Below, one piece after another: positions 45,301 through 50,802 of a stretch of 64,000 bases of DNA. The DNA is from Conchocele bisecta. Taxonomy: Eukaryota; Mollusca; Bivalvia; Lucinida; Thyasiridae. The stretch lies in NCBI GenBank assembly GCA_029237695.1, contig CM055277.1, forward strand, positions 43,310,242 to 43,374,241. Reading direction: 5' to 3'. Every line of letters starts with the position of its first letter. Position 1 is the first letter of the stretch. The position numbers were made by a program, and so were the translations under genes. The notes beneath the pieces are model-generated. The model saw nothing but the letters and a program-made list of their open reading frames with translations. It was not told the DNA's origin and did no database searches.

Positions 45301-47119
45301 CAGTCCTACTGGTGTATGTCACTTTCTATGAAGTGGCTCAAACGTGTGATTGAGCCTACAAGACTGTGTTTAACCCTTTTCATGCTGAGGATACGCCATT
45401 ATGTTTGCAGAAAATCCTAAATAATTTCCGTCTATGCACTTCAAATGAGTGGTCACAACAATACTTTCATTGACAAAAATAAAAATTCTATAAATTTCGA
45501 AAATAATGAGTTAATAATTAGGGGTGTAACGATTCACTGAACATTCGATGCAGCGCCATACTTTGCTGACGATTCATGACACTGATATTCGATTCGATGT
45601 GGTTTTCACAATACAATGCTTTTGAATACAAAATTGCGTTAAAAGTTTATTGTAGGGCATATTTTATGAATACTAAAGTGAAATTATCGGGAAGAATATA
45701 CACAAGCCAGTCCAGCTGTCTGAAATCATGTTTGGGTTCAGTTTTATGCATTATAAATATCGAGTATATGGACCATTGAAAATGTATTTTCTGAATGAGG
45801 TACATGTATCAGGGATTCCGCTGGCGATCGCCACTTTCGCAATTGGCGATAAAAATAAACAATTTGTAATAAAAAATTACAATTTTCGAAAAAAAATCAA
45901 ACAACTGCAATTTTTCATGAAATATATTTACAGAAAGTGTGATATATTCTGTACATGTCTTTTTAATGACATCAAAATTTTCAAAGTCATTTACGTAAAA
46001 TATCATAAATTTTGTAAATATTTTTCATGAAAATTTGTTCTAAGGTACAAAATCACATGGCTTGTCTCATATGTATTGTACCGTGAGATATGCGTATCAT
46101 TACACCCCTAATTTTTTTTATTTCTCAAAGTATTTCACATTTATACAGATACACAAGTACATGTATATGGATACTTACATTAGAGCTCCAGTTAAGGTGC
46201 GTAATTTGACCAACTTGGGGTGAAATTTTGTTAATTCTTCATCAAAAAATGGCAAGTTGGGAGTCCTTTAGAATCGTCTCATTGAGACGATTCTAAAGCA
46301 CTCCCAACTTGCCATTTTTGATGGAGAAATAAAAAAATTACCTCCAAATTACGCACCTTATCTGGAGCTCTGATACATGACATGAAAAACAAAGTCATCA
46401 AGGAAAATAGATTGAAATCAATAAGATGAATAGATTGTGATGTAGGAATATTTGAGATGATAGAATACGAATAAGCTGAATGTCAACTTAGACATATAGG
46501 ATAGTGAATTCCAGTCGGTAACATTCTAATTTATATAAATATATATATGTAAATAAAATAACATACAGAATTACAATACACAATATATGCCGTTTGTATA
46601 CCACATATGAGACACGCCATTCGATTTTGTACCTTCGGACATCTGCGTATTTCCATTAAATACGTATACTCTGAACATTTTTGTCAACTTTTGACGTCAT
46701 TTACGGAAAACATTGTAAATTTTGTAAACATATTTCATAAAATTACGCAGATGTCCGAAGGTACAAAATCACATGGCGTGTCTCATATAGGATAGTGAAT
46801 TCGAGCCTGTAACATTCCAATTTTACATGTAAATCAAATATGTACATACAGAATTACAATACGCAATATTTGCTGTTTGTATGCCACATATACACCGTCA
46901 CGTGACACATGGTCCTTACACCCCTAATAATTATATTTCTTACCTCTGCTTGAAATATGGACTGGCCGCTACCAGAATTAGCCTATGGGCTGGGAGGACA
47001 CCGGCACCTGACACTAGTACAACATCACACATGTAGCCACGCCGCTGCAGCTTGTATAGCTCACACAGAAGGCTGCGATCATGGTCAGGCGATGTTAGTT
47101 CACAAACAGCGTCCGTCAT
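21123..47119 (-). CDS. BTB/POZ and C2H2 zinc finger protein, 847 aa, 11 coding exons
   Basis: Joined exons: 47119-46944, 44858-44761, 42103-41025, 40125-39895, 32414-32272, 30541-30468, 30220-30137, 27876-27782, 24384-24166, 23559-23473, 21380-21123. Every junction is GT-AG and all phases agree, giving 2544 nt. Residues about 18-120 form a BTB domain (CDVVLVSGAGVLPAHRLILV, FEDVDLTTLAAVVEFIYTG), a dimerisation fold. Residues about 125-340 are a linker with basic patches (TKRKRTRAG, KVRRGRKCKSK) likely to act in nuclear entry, and an acidic patch (EDNENEENDDFTDD). Ten C2H2 fingers follow to about residue 685; most lack the TGEKP linker. The tail is proline-rich (PDTAPPPPHLSTYLYP) and ends NKFPEYY. 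BTB-ZF proteins bind DNA through their fingers and recruit co-regulators through BTB, so a nuclear transcription regulator is inferred. The ATG follows a 17-nt leader in its exon, so an upstream non-coding exon must exist. I could not assign an orthologue. Confidence 0.92.
21381..21845. other. Intron sequence, CTGTTGTAG repeats
   Basis: Holds CAGTTAAACCTTGCCGAACT and several CTACAACAGCC/GGCTGTTGTAG pairs (about 21455-21570). This is likely a remnant of a foldback element; no exon is seen. Confidence 0.45.
21846..22160. mobile_element. Foldback MITE, 'CTCCAG' group A (partial)
   Basis: Central palindrome CATTAGAATTGTCTCC/GGAGACAATTCTAATG and the right end CTTATCTGGAGCCCTG match the copies at 27354 and 42145; the left end is lost. 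Confidence 0.7.
22400..22520. repeat. Short dispersed repeat fragment
   Basis: CTGGAGCAGTGTGGATAAAG and TCTTGCTCAAGGACACAACA followed by AGTCAGGCTCGAAC. This motif is common in animal repeats and may be a SINE tail; class unsettled. Confidence 0.4.
22577..22798. mobile_element. Foldback MITE M1
   Basis: GTGTGACTGTGACTGGAGAA at the left and CATTTCTCCAATCACAGCCA at the right; 222 bp with long inverted ends. Confidence 0.82.
22876..23410. mobile_element. Nested foldback elements
   Basis: The outer pair GGTGCATGATCACGTGG (about 22907) and CCATGTGATCATACACC (about 23298) carries GTT-rich inner ends. The centre (23070-23120) is a palindrome around CCGTGTCGTTAGACACGG. The right side is followed by the palindrome at 23319-23392. 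Confidence 0.8.
23319..23392. repeat. 74-bp near-perfect palindrome, no spacer
   Basis: CAGAGAGGACATGGAAATAT at the left reads back as ATATTTCCATGTCCTCTCTG at the right, with centre GCGTGCGCACGC. I find one mismatched pair only. Confidence 0.92.
23473..23559 (-). CDS. BTB-ZF exon 10
   Basis: Acceptor ATTACATCAG, donor TCAG|GTGAGT; 87 nt, phase 0, encoding an acidic 29-residue segment beginning LELSDSSLLGKRD. It could be skipped without a frame change. Confidence 0.82.
23560..24090. other. Intron, AT-rich, no exon recognised
   Basis: Between exons 9 and 10. The part from about 24030 is the end of a MITE (next entry); the rest shows nothing I can name. Confidence 0.4.
24030..24158. mobile_element. 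MITE fragment ending 9 nt from a splice donor
   Basis: GGGAAGGGTCACTCTTTGTT to GGAACAGACAG then TA matches the right part of the 42644-43021 element. The donor of exon 9 (GTACGG) is at 24165-24160, so this terminus lies just inside the intron. Confidence 0.75.
24166..24384 (-). CDS. BTB-ZF exon 9 (finger 10 and conserved-looking tail)
   Basis: Acceptor CTTCCACAG, donor TACAG|GTACGG; 219 nt, phase 0. Finger 10 is CSICPYKSGLRGNLDKHIRT, followed by a basic stretch (VTKHTVRLKMKFRDR) and DILTKDGQYIHKVVDQRG of unknown role. Confidence 0.92.
24430..24745. repeat. AT-rich inverted and direct repeats
   Basis: TTAATTGAAGGTCATAAATG near 24492 pairs with CATTTATGACCTTCAATTAA near 24600. A third, direct partial copy (GGAATCAATTCTCAGAAATT) follows to about 24716. 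Confidence 0.75.
24755..24985. repeat. Dispersed repeat (copy 3 of 3)
   Basis: TTATCCCCTCGTTGATAGGC, CACAATGTGTGTCTAGGGAT and CGCCCAAGGTCACTGAGGAC match 7684-7930. Confidence 0.68.
25051..25354. mobile_element. Foldback element M4
   Basis: Ends GTAGCCTATTTCATCAACAT and ATGTTGATGAAATCGGCTAC; next GCAAAGTATACTTT pairs; centre ATTATCACAGCCAAATTGGC with its inverse. A second copy at 42605 carries another insertion. Confidence 0.88.
25355..25420 (-). mobile_element. SINE-like S2 fragment, inverted
   Basis: GGTCTCCAGTCGGAATTCTG and GATGAACCCCGATCATTAAA are the reverse complement of the S2 head at 14335. Confidence 0.65.
25886..26109. mobile_element. hAT-like MITE
   Basis: Perfect 15-bp ends CAGGGGCGGATCTAG / CTAGATCCGCCCCTG enclose 194 bp. 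CAGGG-type ends suggest hAT; I could not see an exact 8-bp target duplication. Confidence 0.75.
26110..26722. other. Intron, no exon recognised
   Basis: AT-rich intron sequence with no splice-consistent coding segment that I can see on either strand. Confidence 0.4.
26723..26774. repeat. Short palindrome
   Basis: GAAACTTCGATTTACG pairs with CGTAAATCGAAGTTTC across a GC-rich loop. Confidence 0.8.
26784..26995. mobile_element. Foldback MITE, 'CTCCAG' group B
   Basis: CAGGGCTCCAGTTAAGGTGC to GCACCTTAACTGGAGCTCTG (26789-26990), flanked by GTATA at both ends. Centre TTTAGAATCGTCTCGATGAG is palindromic. The copy at 46181 shares the ends and centre. Confidence 0.82.
27230..27350. repeat. SINE-like fragment
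   Basis: CAGCTAAGGTCATATAGAAA and GGGATGGAAATACTATGAAA are shared with 32440-32540. Confidence 0.5.
27348..27755. mobile_element. Foldback MITE, 'CTCCAG' group A
   Basis: CAGGGCTTCAGATAAG at 27354, right end at 27749, flanked by CTATAC on both sides. Contains the centre TTAGAATTGTCTCCAAGGAG. It ends about 30 nt from the exon 8 donor. Confidence 0.78.
27782..27876 (-). CDS. BTB-ZF exon 8 (finger 9)
   Basis: Acceptor TTTGTTCCAG, donor CAAG|GTTGGT; 95 nt. Finger with a C-x4-C pair: CTYDSCTYCCVDQVGLNKHV. A MITE ends about 30 nt beyond the donor. Confidence 0.9.
28194..28344. repeat. 151-bp near-perfect palindrome
   Basis: The left arm from GGAATGAATGGCCTTTTTGT to ACTGGACGAGGCC reads back exactly on the right to CATTCATTCC apart from a one-base insertion next to the TTCC centre; arms are about 73 bp. 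The lack of divergence implies a very young element or active homogenisation. Confidence 0.93.
28352..28410. mobile_element. Short pogo-type foldback
   Basis: AAACCTCTCTAAGCCGGACA against TGTCCAGTTTAGAGAGGTTT around CCTGGGGACCTCCCAGG. A near-identical unit is at 30834-30902 with CAGT/ACTG ends. Confidence 0.78.
28565..28775. repeat. 51-bp tandem repeat, 4 copies
   Basis: CTGCATATCTAGCACACCAA starts at about 28567, 28618, 28669 and 28720. Because 51 is divisible by three a reading frame stays open through it, but there is no other coding evidence. Confidence 0.92.
29054..29437. mobile_element. Foldback MITE, 'CTCCAG' group C
   Basis: CAGAGCTGCAGATAAGGTGC at the left, AGCATATCTGGAGTTCC at the right; the body (GTGAAAATACTGTCATAAAG) recurs at 35515-35715 and its right end at 39705-39772. 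Confidence 0.65.
29530..29763. mobile_element. Foldback MITE M1
   Basis: GTGGATGTGACTGGAGAAAT to CCATTTCTCCAGTCACAGCC, with the CAGTCTGATCAGGATCTGCA centre. Confidence 0.85.
30040..30125. mobile_element. M1 fragment next to exon 7
   Basis: AACAGTGCAGACCCAGATCA and CCCATTTCTCCAGTCACAGC end about 15 nt from the exon 7 donor. Confidence 0.6.
30137..30220 (-). CDS. BTB-ZF exon 7 (finger 8)
   Basis: Acceptor ATTTTTCAG, donor TGGAG|GTAACA; 84 nt encoding CTVCGKKFATKSYLNRHVRY. It is in frame only because exon 6 supplies the first base. Confidence 0.9.
30340..30432. mobile_element. P1 fragment next to exon 6
   Basis: GAAAATCATTTTGTGATGAT and AAATCCATTCCAGTTACG equal part of the P1 copy at 17350-17430. 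Confidence 0.65.
30468..30541 (-). CDS. BTB-ZF exon 6 (finger 7)
   Basis: Acceptor GTTTCTTCAG, donor GATG|GTGAGA; 74 nt encoding a single finger, CAFCDYQTIRKNKMQRHMDA. Phase 2 in and phase 1 out match exons 5 and 7. Confidence 0.9.
30834..30902. mobile_element. Short pogo-type foldback with CAGT ends
   Basis: CAGTTAAACCTCTCTAAGCC to AGAGAGGTTTCACTG. CAGTGAAACCTCTCTAAACC-type ends are known from pogo/Tigger elements; a single such end is also present near 30690. Confidence 0.72.
30903..31050. mobile_element. M1 partial copy
   Basis: GAACAGTGCAGATCCTGATC to CATTTCTCCAGTCCAGTCAC. Confidence 0.65.
31051..31620. repeat. Repeat fragments in intron
   Basis: GTGAGCAGGGGCTCACAGAT also occurs near 30570, and GACATTGGGCATGAAAGCC resembles the 33550 region. 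AATGTCTTCATATTGCACAC to CATTAATACAATTACCCTCG (31530-31600) matches 47400-47500 in reverse. Confidence 0.5.
31625..32010 (-). mobile_element. SINE-like S2, inverted copy
   Basis: From TTGGTGTTTAACGGCATATC (tail, preceded by a GTTT run) to GAGGGCCAAACCAGGC (head). Retains CAGGTCCTCGTCACATCAGA and CACTTGGCCCCCTCCC in family order. Confidence 0.75.
32272..32414 (-). CDS. BTB-ZF exon 5 (fingers 5-6)
   Basis: Acceptor CTATATACAG, donor AAAGT|GTGAGT; 143 nt. IHIKKHH completes finger 5 across the junction, which confirms the join to exon 4; finger 6 is CHLCSEKFMQKAELCWHMYK. A SINE-like repeat begins about 15 nt upstream of the acceptor. Confidence 0.9.
32429..32650 (-). mobile_element. SINE remnant abutting exon 5
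   Basis: TTTAACGTCCCACCATCAGC then GGGATGGAAATACTACGAAA. On the minus strand GGTTGTTGGTTCAAACTT resembles a pol III B box. Confidence 0.55.
32659..32718. repeat. Palindrome, 22-bp perfect arms
   Basis: GGCTTGGAAACATGTAGGAA and its exact inverse flank a 16-nt loop (CCGAGGTGAGCCGAGT). Confidence 0.88.
32880..33055. mobile_element. Foldback element (as at 7541)
   Basis: GGTTAGTGCCGTGAATGGGA pairs with TCCCATTCACGGCACTAACC-type sequence ending near 32990, followed by TTTATCCTGTCAACACC. Confidence 0.75.
33160..33225. repeat. Palindrome, 29-bp arms
   Basis: ACAATTATTGACTAGTGAGC onward pairs with GCTCACTAGTCAATAATTGT across an 8-nt loop; arms appear perfect. Confidence 0.9.
33380..34095. repeat. 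Dispersed and tandem repeats
   Basis: AAACACCCATGTAAAGT blocks at 33475 and 33614, then two tandem units (GTGGGCACCCCTTGGTTATG at about 33807 and 33980, roughly 173 bp apart). A GGAC run is at 33395-33414. Confidence 0.75.
34264..34830. repeat. Dispersed repeat, inverted partner of 63128-63690
   Basis: Shares GCTACTGGAGCCCAGAATTT, CATGCATTAATGTTCAGTTT, ACACGAAAACTTAACATTGA and a CCGCCGACG microsatellite, in order, with the reverse complement of 63690-63128. Confidence 0.85.
34831..35268. other. Intron, repeat pieces
   Basis: 34831-34935 matches the TTTCACGGCACATACGCACT module of 7340-7530; the remainder to 35268 includes a diverged M1 piece (AATGAGGCTTATGGGATCTT). Confidence 0.5.
35272..35503. 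mobile_element. Foldback MITE M1
   Basis: TGTGGCTGTGACGGGAGAAA to TTCTCCAGTCACAGCCACA with ATCATTATCAGGCTACAGGG in the middle. Confidence 0.83.
35515..35720. mobile_element. 'CTCCAG' group C partial
   Basis: GCTCCAGATAAGGTGTGTAC and TAGTGAAAATACTGTCATAA match 29054-29260. Confidence 0.6.
35755..37570. repeat. 178-bp tandem array, 10 units
   Basis: GTGAACATTA recurs near 35804, 35981, 36158, 36336, 36504, 36681, 36823, 37000, 37210 and 37397; one unit is about 36 bp short. Each unit has AATGACCTTGACCTT, GGGGGTGTGCGTAATGAAGC and CAAAGTCTGGCAAGGGGTTA. Several open frames of about 100 codons arise on the minus strand from repetition alone. A 50-bp leader (CCACGGAAGCGGTGTCGCGC) occurs before units 1 and 9, so the array contains a larger internal duplication. 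Confidence 0.93.
37573..37645. repeat. 9-bp microsatellite (CGGACGACG)
   Basis: About seven consecutive units at the end of the 178-bp array, followed by GACTATAGTCGCGCCTCTGC and the inverted CAGGCGCGAC. Confidence 0.93.
37715..37988. mobile_element. TTAA MITE P1
   Basis: TTAAGCCCTTTGAACTG to TTAGGGTTGAAAGGGTTAA, with an internally duplicated TGGATCTACACTTTTTGCAA segment. Confidence 0.75.
38055..38225. repeat. Single unit of the 178-bp family
   Basis: CCACGGAAACGGTGTCGCAC leader plus one unit ending CAAAGTCTGGCA. Confidence 0.8.
38226..39350. other. Intron, no exon recognised
   Basis: Largely unique-looking sequence in the large intron between exons 4 and 5. 38930-38990 has CCAATGAATTAAATGAAG, a TATAAG and CCCCGCC close together, which could be chance. 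No splice-supported coding segment was found. Confidence 0.4.
39350..39670. repeat. 178-bp family unit plus GGACGACGC tail
   Basis: One and a half units ending GCCTTACAAAGAAACCGGAC and the 9-bp microsatellite, like 37390-37690. Confidence 0.8.
39895..40125 (-). CDS. BTB-ZF exon 4 (fingers 3-5)
   Basis: Acceptor CCATATAAG (weak pyrimidine tract), donor GGAG|GTACGT; 231 nt, phase 0 at both ends. Completes finger 3 (TCNNVFQGCKYITASKHYLQ), encodes finger 4 (CDYCGKGFKLPSALATHLNI) and starts finger 5 (CSDCDLTFNQKGGLE). Confidence 0.9.
40168..40390. mobile_element. TTAA-flanked MITE P3, complete
   Basis: TTAACCCAATCCTTTCGGAA to TCAGCATAAGAAGGGTTAA; centre TTTGAACCGTCTCAACGAGA palindromic. It ends about 42 nt upstream of the exon 4 acceptor. 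Confidence 0.85.
40391..41024. other. Intron 3, no exon recognised
   Basis: Includes an M1-like scrap near 40800 (GTGTAGGCCCTGATGAAACT). Nothing coding seen. Confidence 0.4.
41025..42103 (-). CDS. BTB-ZF exon 3 (large linker exon, fingers 1-2)
   Basis: Acceptor ATATTTTCAG, donor CGAG|GTAATG; 1079 nt. Starts by completing BTB (SLKISKENINPIQTF, VKLINAVKICKC), then the charged linker, finger 1 (CELCNEMLTDEKTLKTHMKQ) and finger 2 (CCVCGRQLTSAVRQACHLYS), and the first cysteine of finger 3. Confidence 0.93.
42140..42535. mobile_element. Foldback MITE, 'CTCCAG' group A, complete
   Basis: CAGGGCTCCAGATAAGG (42145) to CTTATCTGGAGCTCTG (42530), flanked by CTGGA on both sides. Ends 41 nt upstream of exon 3. 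Confidence 0.85.
42605..43240. mobile_element. Foldback element M4 carrying another insertion
   Basis: GTAGCCGATTTCACCAACAT at the left and ATGTTGATGAAATCCACT at the right, with the GCAAAGTATACTTTG inner repeats and the CACAGCCATTTTGGCTGTGA centre. The right GCAAAGTATACTT motif is triplicated. Confidence 0.85.
42644..43021. mobile_element. TA-flanked foldback nested in M4
   Basis: CTGTCTGTTCCACGTTTTGC and GCAAAACGTGGAACAGACAG are perfect ends flanked by TA. Its relative at 24030-24158 abuts the exon 9 donor. Confidence 0.85.
43335..43535. mobile_element. Foldback MITE M2 (diverged)
   Basis: GTCATATGTGACACGCAATG and ATTTTGTACCCAAGAAGAT; right side CAATTACATGGCTTGTC. Confidence 0.6.
43574..44737. 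mobile_element. DNA transposon M5, 1.16 kb, no transposase
   Basis: GGCTGTAGCCACAGGCATTC at the left corresponds to GAATACCTTTGGCTGTAGC at the right; inverted ends run about 45 bp with a few mismatches. Inside, a second pair (GAACAAGGCTTATAACTTTG near 44296, ACAAAGCCTTGTTC near 44660) encloses TCGGACACGACCTTGTATCA. It ends about 23 nt from the exon 2 donor. Confidence 0.78.
44761..44858 (-). CDS. BTB-ZF exon 2
   Basis: Acceptor ACATTTCAG, donor ACGG|GTGGGT. 98 nt encoding LGPENLSPDN through VVEFIYT, the second half of BTB. Too short to be seen as a stand-alone reading frame. A transposon end lies about 23 nt past its donor. Confidence 0.9.
44933..45075. mobile_element. M1 left half
   Basis: TTGTGGCTGTGACTGGAGAA to CCATTCCATCAATGAAACAC-like sequence; the right terminus is missing. 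Confidence 0.75.
45370..45515. mobile_element. TTAA MITE P3, truncated and inverted
   Basis: TTAACCCTTTTCATGCTGAG and GGATACGCCATTATGTTTGC match the right end of 40168-40390. Confidence 0.7.
45524..46111. mobile_element. hAT-like element with nested foldback
   Basis: Ends TAGGGGTGTAACGAT and ATCATTACACCCCTA. Inside, 45810-46075 is a foldback (TTTTTCATGAAATATATTTA with its inverse) ending in the M2 terminus GTACAAAATCACATGGCTTG. Confidence 0.72.
46181..46373. mobile_element. Foldback MITE, 'CTCCAG' group B
   Basis: AGAGCTCCAGTTAAGGTGCG to CGCACCTTATCTGGAGCTCT, centre TTTAGAATCGTCTCATTGAG. Confidence 0.82.
46603..46790. mobile_element. Foldback MITE M2, complete
   Basis: CATATGAGACACGCCATTCG and TTTTGTACCTTCGGACATCT pair with AGATGTCCGAAGGTACAAAA and CATGGCGTGTCTCATATAG. 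Confidence 0.83.
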
Positions 47120-47136
47120 CGTGGATACTCTCACAA
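46944..47136 (-). CDS. BTB-ZF exon 1 (first coding exon)
   Basis: Acceptor TATTTTTCAG precedes 47136; ATG at 47119-47117 opens MTDAVCELTSPDHDR. Encodes the first half of BTB up to AASPYFKQ and ends in phase 2 at AGAG|GTAAGA. A longer upstream open frame exists but lies in the intron. Confidence 0.9.
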
Positions 47137-47555
47137 CTGAAAAATATGGAATTGGGAGTTCAGATGAAAACAAGTTGTTTCCCATCTGTCCATTGTACCG
47201 GTACATCTTTTCCAACTACAACTATCGACTGCCTGCCGTGTACATGTACATATGTGTATGTTCCTTTTTTCCAATTTTAAAGGTCGGTATTCATTCAAAA
47301 TGCTAACAAAAAGTATGTGGTCTGTCGACGCACTTAGGGCCCCTATTTGAGAAACTCTTACAAATATTCCAAAAGAATAAACAGACAGGCAGACGGACAT
47401 ACGATCAGTCGCGAGGGTCATTGTATTAATGTGGAAGGATGTATCATTACTAAGTAATGCATGTGTGTAATATGAAGTTATTAGCTGAAGGCCAACAGAA
47501 ACTAGAAATTATGTTTGTAAAACATGGGTATGCCCCCTGGCATACTGGACAATAA
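47137..47555. other. Intron upstream of first coding exon
   Basis: 47400-47500 is an inverted relative of 31530-31600. No further coding exon of the BTB-ZF gene is seen here. Confidence 0.45.
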
Positions 47556-49140
47556 CAAGAGGGCCATGATGGCCCTAATTCGCTCACCTGACTCCATGAA
47601 CACCAGAGGAGAATGTGACATCGAGTTCATGTGTTTTAAAAAAATTGTGCTATTTTTAGATGGCGGTCATCTTGGATTAAGCGATGACTCTCATTTTACA
47701 AAATCTGAAAATGCTTCACCCAGCATCGGCCATGTGGTTCCTGAGAAAAAGACGTTCAAAATCTTGAATAAATGGACCTTTTGGTGGCCATCATGGATGA
47801 CATAATCATCCGATTCCGACAAATATTGCACCAGAGTGATCGCCTCATTGATACCTTCAATTTGATATATGACATGACCATATTGAGTCAAAAATAAAAT
47901 TTGACCCCAATTTGACCCCACGGGCCACGCCCATTTTTGACCCCGGGGTCACCATTTTAACAACTTTCAAAGAGCAATGTACATCGATCATTCCTACCAA
48001 GTTTCGTCGAAATCCGGCTAGCGGTTCATGAGAAGAAGATTTTTTAAAGAATTTGTGCTATTTTTAGACGTTGGCCATCTTGGATTAGCGATGACCTCCA
48101 TTTTAACAAATCTGAAAAGGCTTCACCCATGGACCATAACTTTTAAGTTTGGCTACCATGGGCCAAGCGGTTCATGTGAAGAAGAATTTTGAAATCTCTA
48201 ATAAAAGAACGACCTTTTGACATTTTGGCGGCCATCTTGGATGACATAACAATCCGATTTGAACAAAAAATGTACCAGAGTGATCGCCTCATTGATACCT
48301 TCGATTTGATATATAACATGACCATATTCGGTCAAAAATAAAATTTGACCCCACGGGCCACGCCCATTTTTGACCCCGGGGTCACCATTTTAACAACTTT
48401 GAAAGAGCATTGTACATTGATCATTCCTACCAAGTTTCGTCGAAATCCGGCTAGCGGTTCATGAGAAGAAGATTTTTTAAGAATGTATGCTATTTTTAGA
48501 CGGCGGCCATCTTGGATTAGCGATGACCTCCATTTTAACAAATCTGAAAAGGCTTCATCCATGGACCATAACTTTCAAGTTTGGCTACCATGGGCCAAGC
48601 GGTTCATGTGAAGAAGAATTTTGAAATCTCTAATAAAAGAACGACCTTTTGACCTTTCGGCGGCCATCTTGGATGACATAACAATCCGATTTCGACAAAA
48701 AATGCACCAGATGATCGCCTCATTGATACCTTCAATTTGATATATGAAATGACCATATTCAGTCAAAAATAAAATTTGACCCCAATTTGACCCCACGGGC
48801 CACGCCCATTTTTGACCCCAGGGTCACCATTTTAACAACTTTGAAAGAGCAATGTACATCGATCATTCCTACCAAGTTTTGTTGAAATCCGGTTGGCGGT
48901 TCTTGAGAAGAAGATTTTTTAAGAATTTGTGCTATTTTTAGACGGCGGCCATCTTTGATTACGTAATGACGTCATTTTAACAATTTTGTAATCCCCCTAC
49001 CTAAGGACCATGACCATGAAGTTTGGTGACTATAGACCCAATGGTTACCGAGGAGTAGATGTTTGAAAATGTTCACGGACGACGACGACGGACACATTGC
49101 GGTAACAATAGCTCACATGAGCTTCGCTCAGGTGAGCTAA
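47556..49140. repeat. 430-bp tandem repeat, about 3 copies, with inverted-repeat edges
   Basis: GGCCATCTTGGATTA blocks at 47665, 48068 and 48505. Each unit has TTTGACCCCACGGGCCACGC, ATCATTCCTACCAAGTTTCG and CATGAGAAGAAGATTTTTTA. The left edge has GGGCCATGATGGCCCTAATT and CGCTCACCTGA; the right edge GCTCACATGAGCTTCGCTCA. Frames in it are produced by repetition. Confidence 0.88.
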
Positions 49141-49334
49141 AAAAGAACAAGTAACGAGGCAAAGCCACAAAACAAAATGGCTAGGTATTTCAGTGACATT
49201 TCGAAGGTGACAAAGGTCAAGGTCGTGTTAATGGTGGCGCGAGTGTGTGACAAATGTTCAGGAGATTGAAGTGTCCGAGTATCGAAGCAATCCTTCTGTA
49301 ATACTGAAGATATTACATGTTGGAGAAACTACAT

Positions 49335-49660
49335 ACAATGGTGTTGGCTAATTCTGCGCACCTAAGGCTTTTCAAACAATTTAAATGTCATTCACATTCA
49401 CATACTCAGTCAAAATTCCCTGAATATTTAACAAAGTTCAAAGAAGTCTGCGTAAGTAAAATGTCATGACATTTTGACGTCAGTAAGTGACGTAAATTCT
49501 ATGATGTATGACATCACATACGTCACATTTGTTTTTGCGAATGATGCGCATCTGAAAGTGTAAACAAAAATGGTGAACAGTATACTGGATCAGCATAGCA
49601 AAATTGGTATTAAACTTGAAGCAGAACTATCCAGTGACATCATGACAGGTTAGTTTCTTA
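49335..49660 (+). promoter_or_regulatory. CRE-rich promoter/first-exon cassette, copy 1
   Basis: Begins TACAATGGTGTTGGCTAATT. At 49480-49530 come TTTGACGTCAG, GTGACGTAA, ATGACATCA and TACGTCAC, all CRE/ATF-like. Then ATG at about 49570 in good context (CAAAAATGG) opens MVNSILDQHSKIGIKL and continues about 26 codons to a donor-like ACAG|GTTAGT. The regulatory reading is inference. Confidence 0.55.
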
Positions 49661-50225
49661 GCTGGGGCTACGACGTTAGTATAATAGGCTACAGCAAAAA
49701 GAGTTCCCCCACCTGTATATCAATGTACTATGCCCAATATCATCGCTAACACATATATTTCTATATAGTAGTATATGTGTATAAAGCAGTTCGATATCCA
49801 GTTCGATATCCAGACTCCATGTACATTATACGGATAAACAATTATACTACGACGTGTTTACCAACACATGATAAAACAACAAAAGAATGCTTTGTTTGCT
49901 AGGGCATACATTAGATATTATGCTTATTCCGTTGTGCCAGCATTACGGAATAAGTTGCATGGTAATTACGGAAGATAATAGTCGATAAACGGAATAAGCC
50001 ATATGTATACTGCATAATGGCATATTGCAAATTTAGCCATAATAAGTGACCGAAAATACAAATTTAGCCATAATACATACCTATATGACTACCAAACGTG
50101 TATGGAACCACCCTCCATTATAGAATGGAATGTCGTGAACATTTTTATAATATAGAACACAGCTGCATATAATATAAACTGCAACTTATTCCGTCTATTT
50201 CTACATATACAATTTGTAGCACATA
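49661..50225. other. Non-coding, AT-rich
   Basis: Short repeats CAAATTTAGCCATAAT (twice near 50030) and TTCCGT/ACGGAATAAG inverted pairs at 49925-50005. No gene is seen. Confidence 0.4.
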
Positions 50226-50802
50226 CAATGGTGTCGGTTAATTCTGTGCATTTCCAAACACATTTATATGACATTACCATCTCCATATTTGGTCAAACTT
50301 TCCTGAATATTCAATGCAGTTCAAAAACGTTTGTGCAGGTAAAATGTCATAAAGTTCTGACATCAGTAAGTGATGTAAATTGTGTGATGTATGACATCAC
50401 ATGCGTGTTTGCAACGTCACATTTGTTTCGGCTAATGCTGCGCATTTGGTAGTGTAAACAAAATGGCGAGCAGCATACTGGATCAGCATAGCAAAATTGG
50501 TATTAAACTTGAAGCAGAACTATCCAGTGACATCATGGCAGGTTAGTTTCTTCGTTTAACAGTTAATTTAGTAAATAAGACAGCTATTCCATCAGCAGGG
50601 TCTGAGGATTTTACACATTTTGACTATATTCGGAATGACTTTTTACCAAACTATCGGACTGTGATAAAATTGTGCCACAGTGTAGCAATTAATCAGCTTG
50701 TTTATTCCAAAATCCACATAGTTTATTATGACGTACGCATGGCTAAATTTGACGTGAATTGCGCATTAGCCGATGCGCAGAATTAGCCAAAATGACAGTA
50801 CT
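50226..50802 (+). mobile_element. CRE cassette copy 2 with terminal inverted repeats
   Basis: ACAATGGTGTCGGCTAATTC at the left and GATGCGCAGAATTAGCC at the right give a terminal inverted repeat around GGCTAATTCTGCGCAT. Inside lie CRE-like sites (CTGACATCAG, GTGATGTAA, ATGACATCAC, AACGTCAC) at 50360-50425. ATG at 50463 opens MASSILDQHSKIGIKL through ELSSDIMA to GCAG|GTTAGT. It is homologous to 60714-61800 in inverted orientation. Confidence 0.65.

Noticed and set aside
47556..48920. Small plus- and minus-strand frames across the 430-bp repeat
   Set aside because: The same frames recur in each unit and no domain is recognisable.
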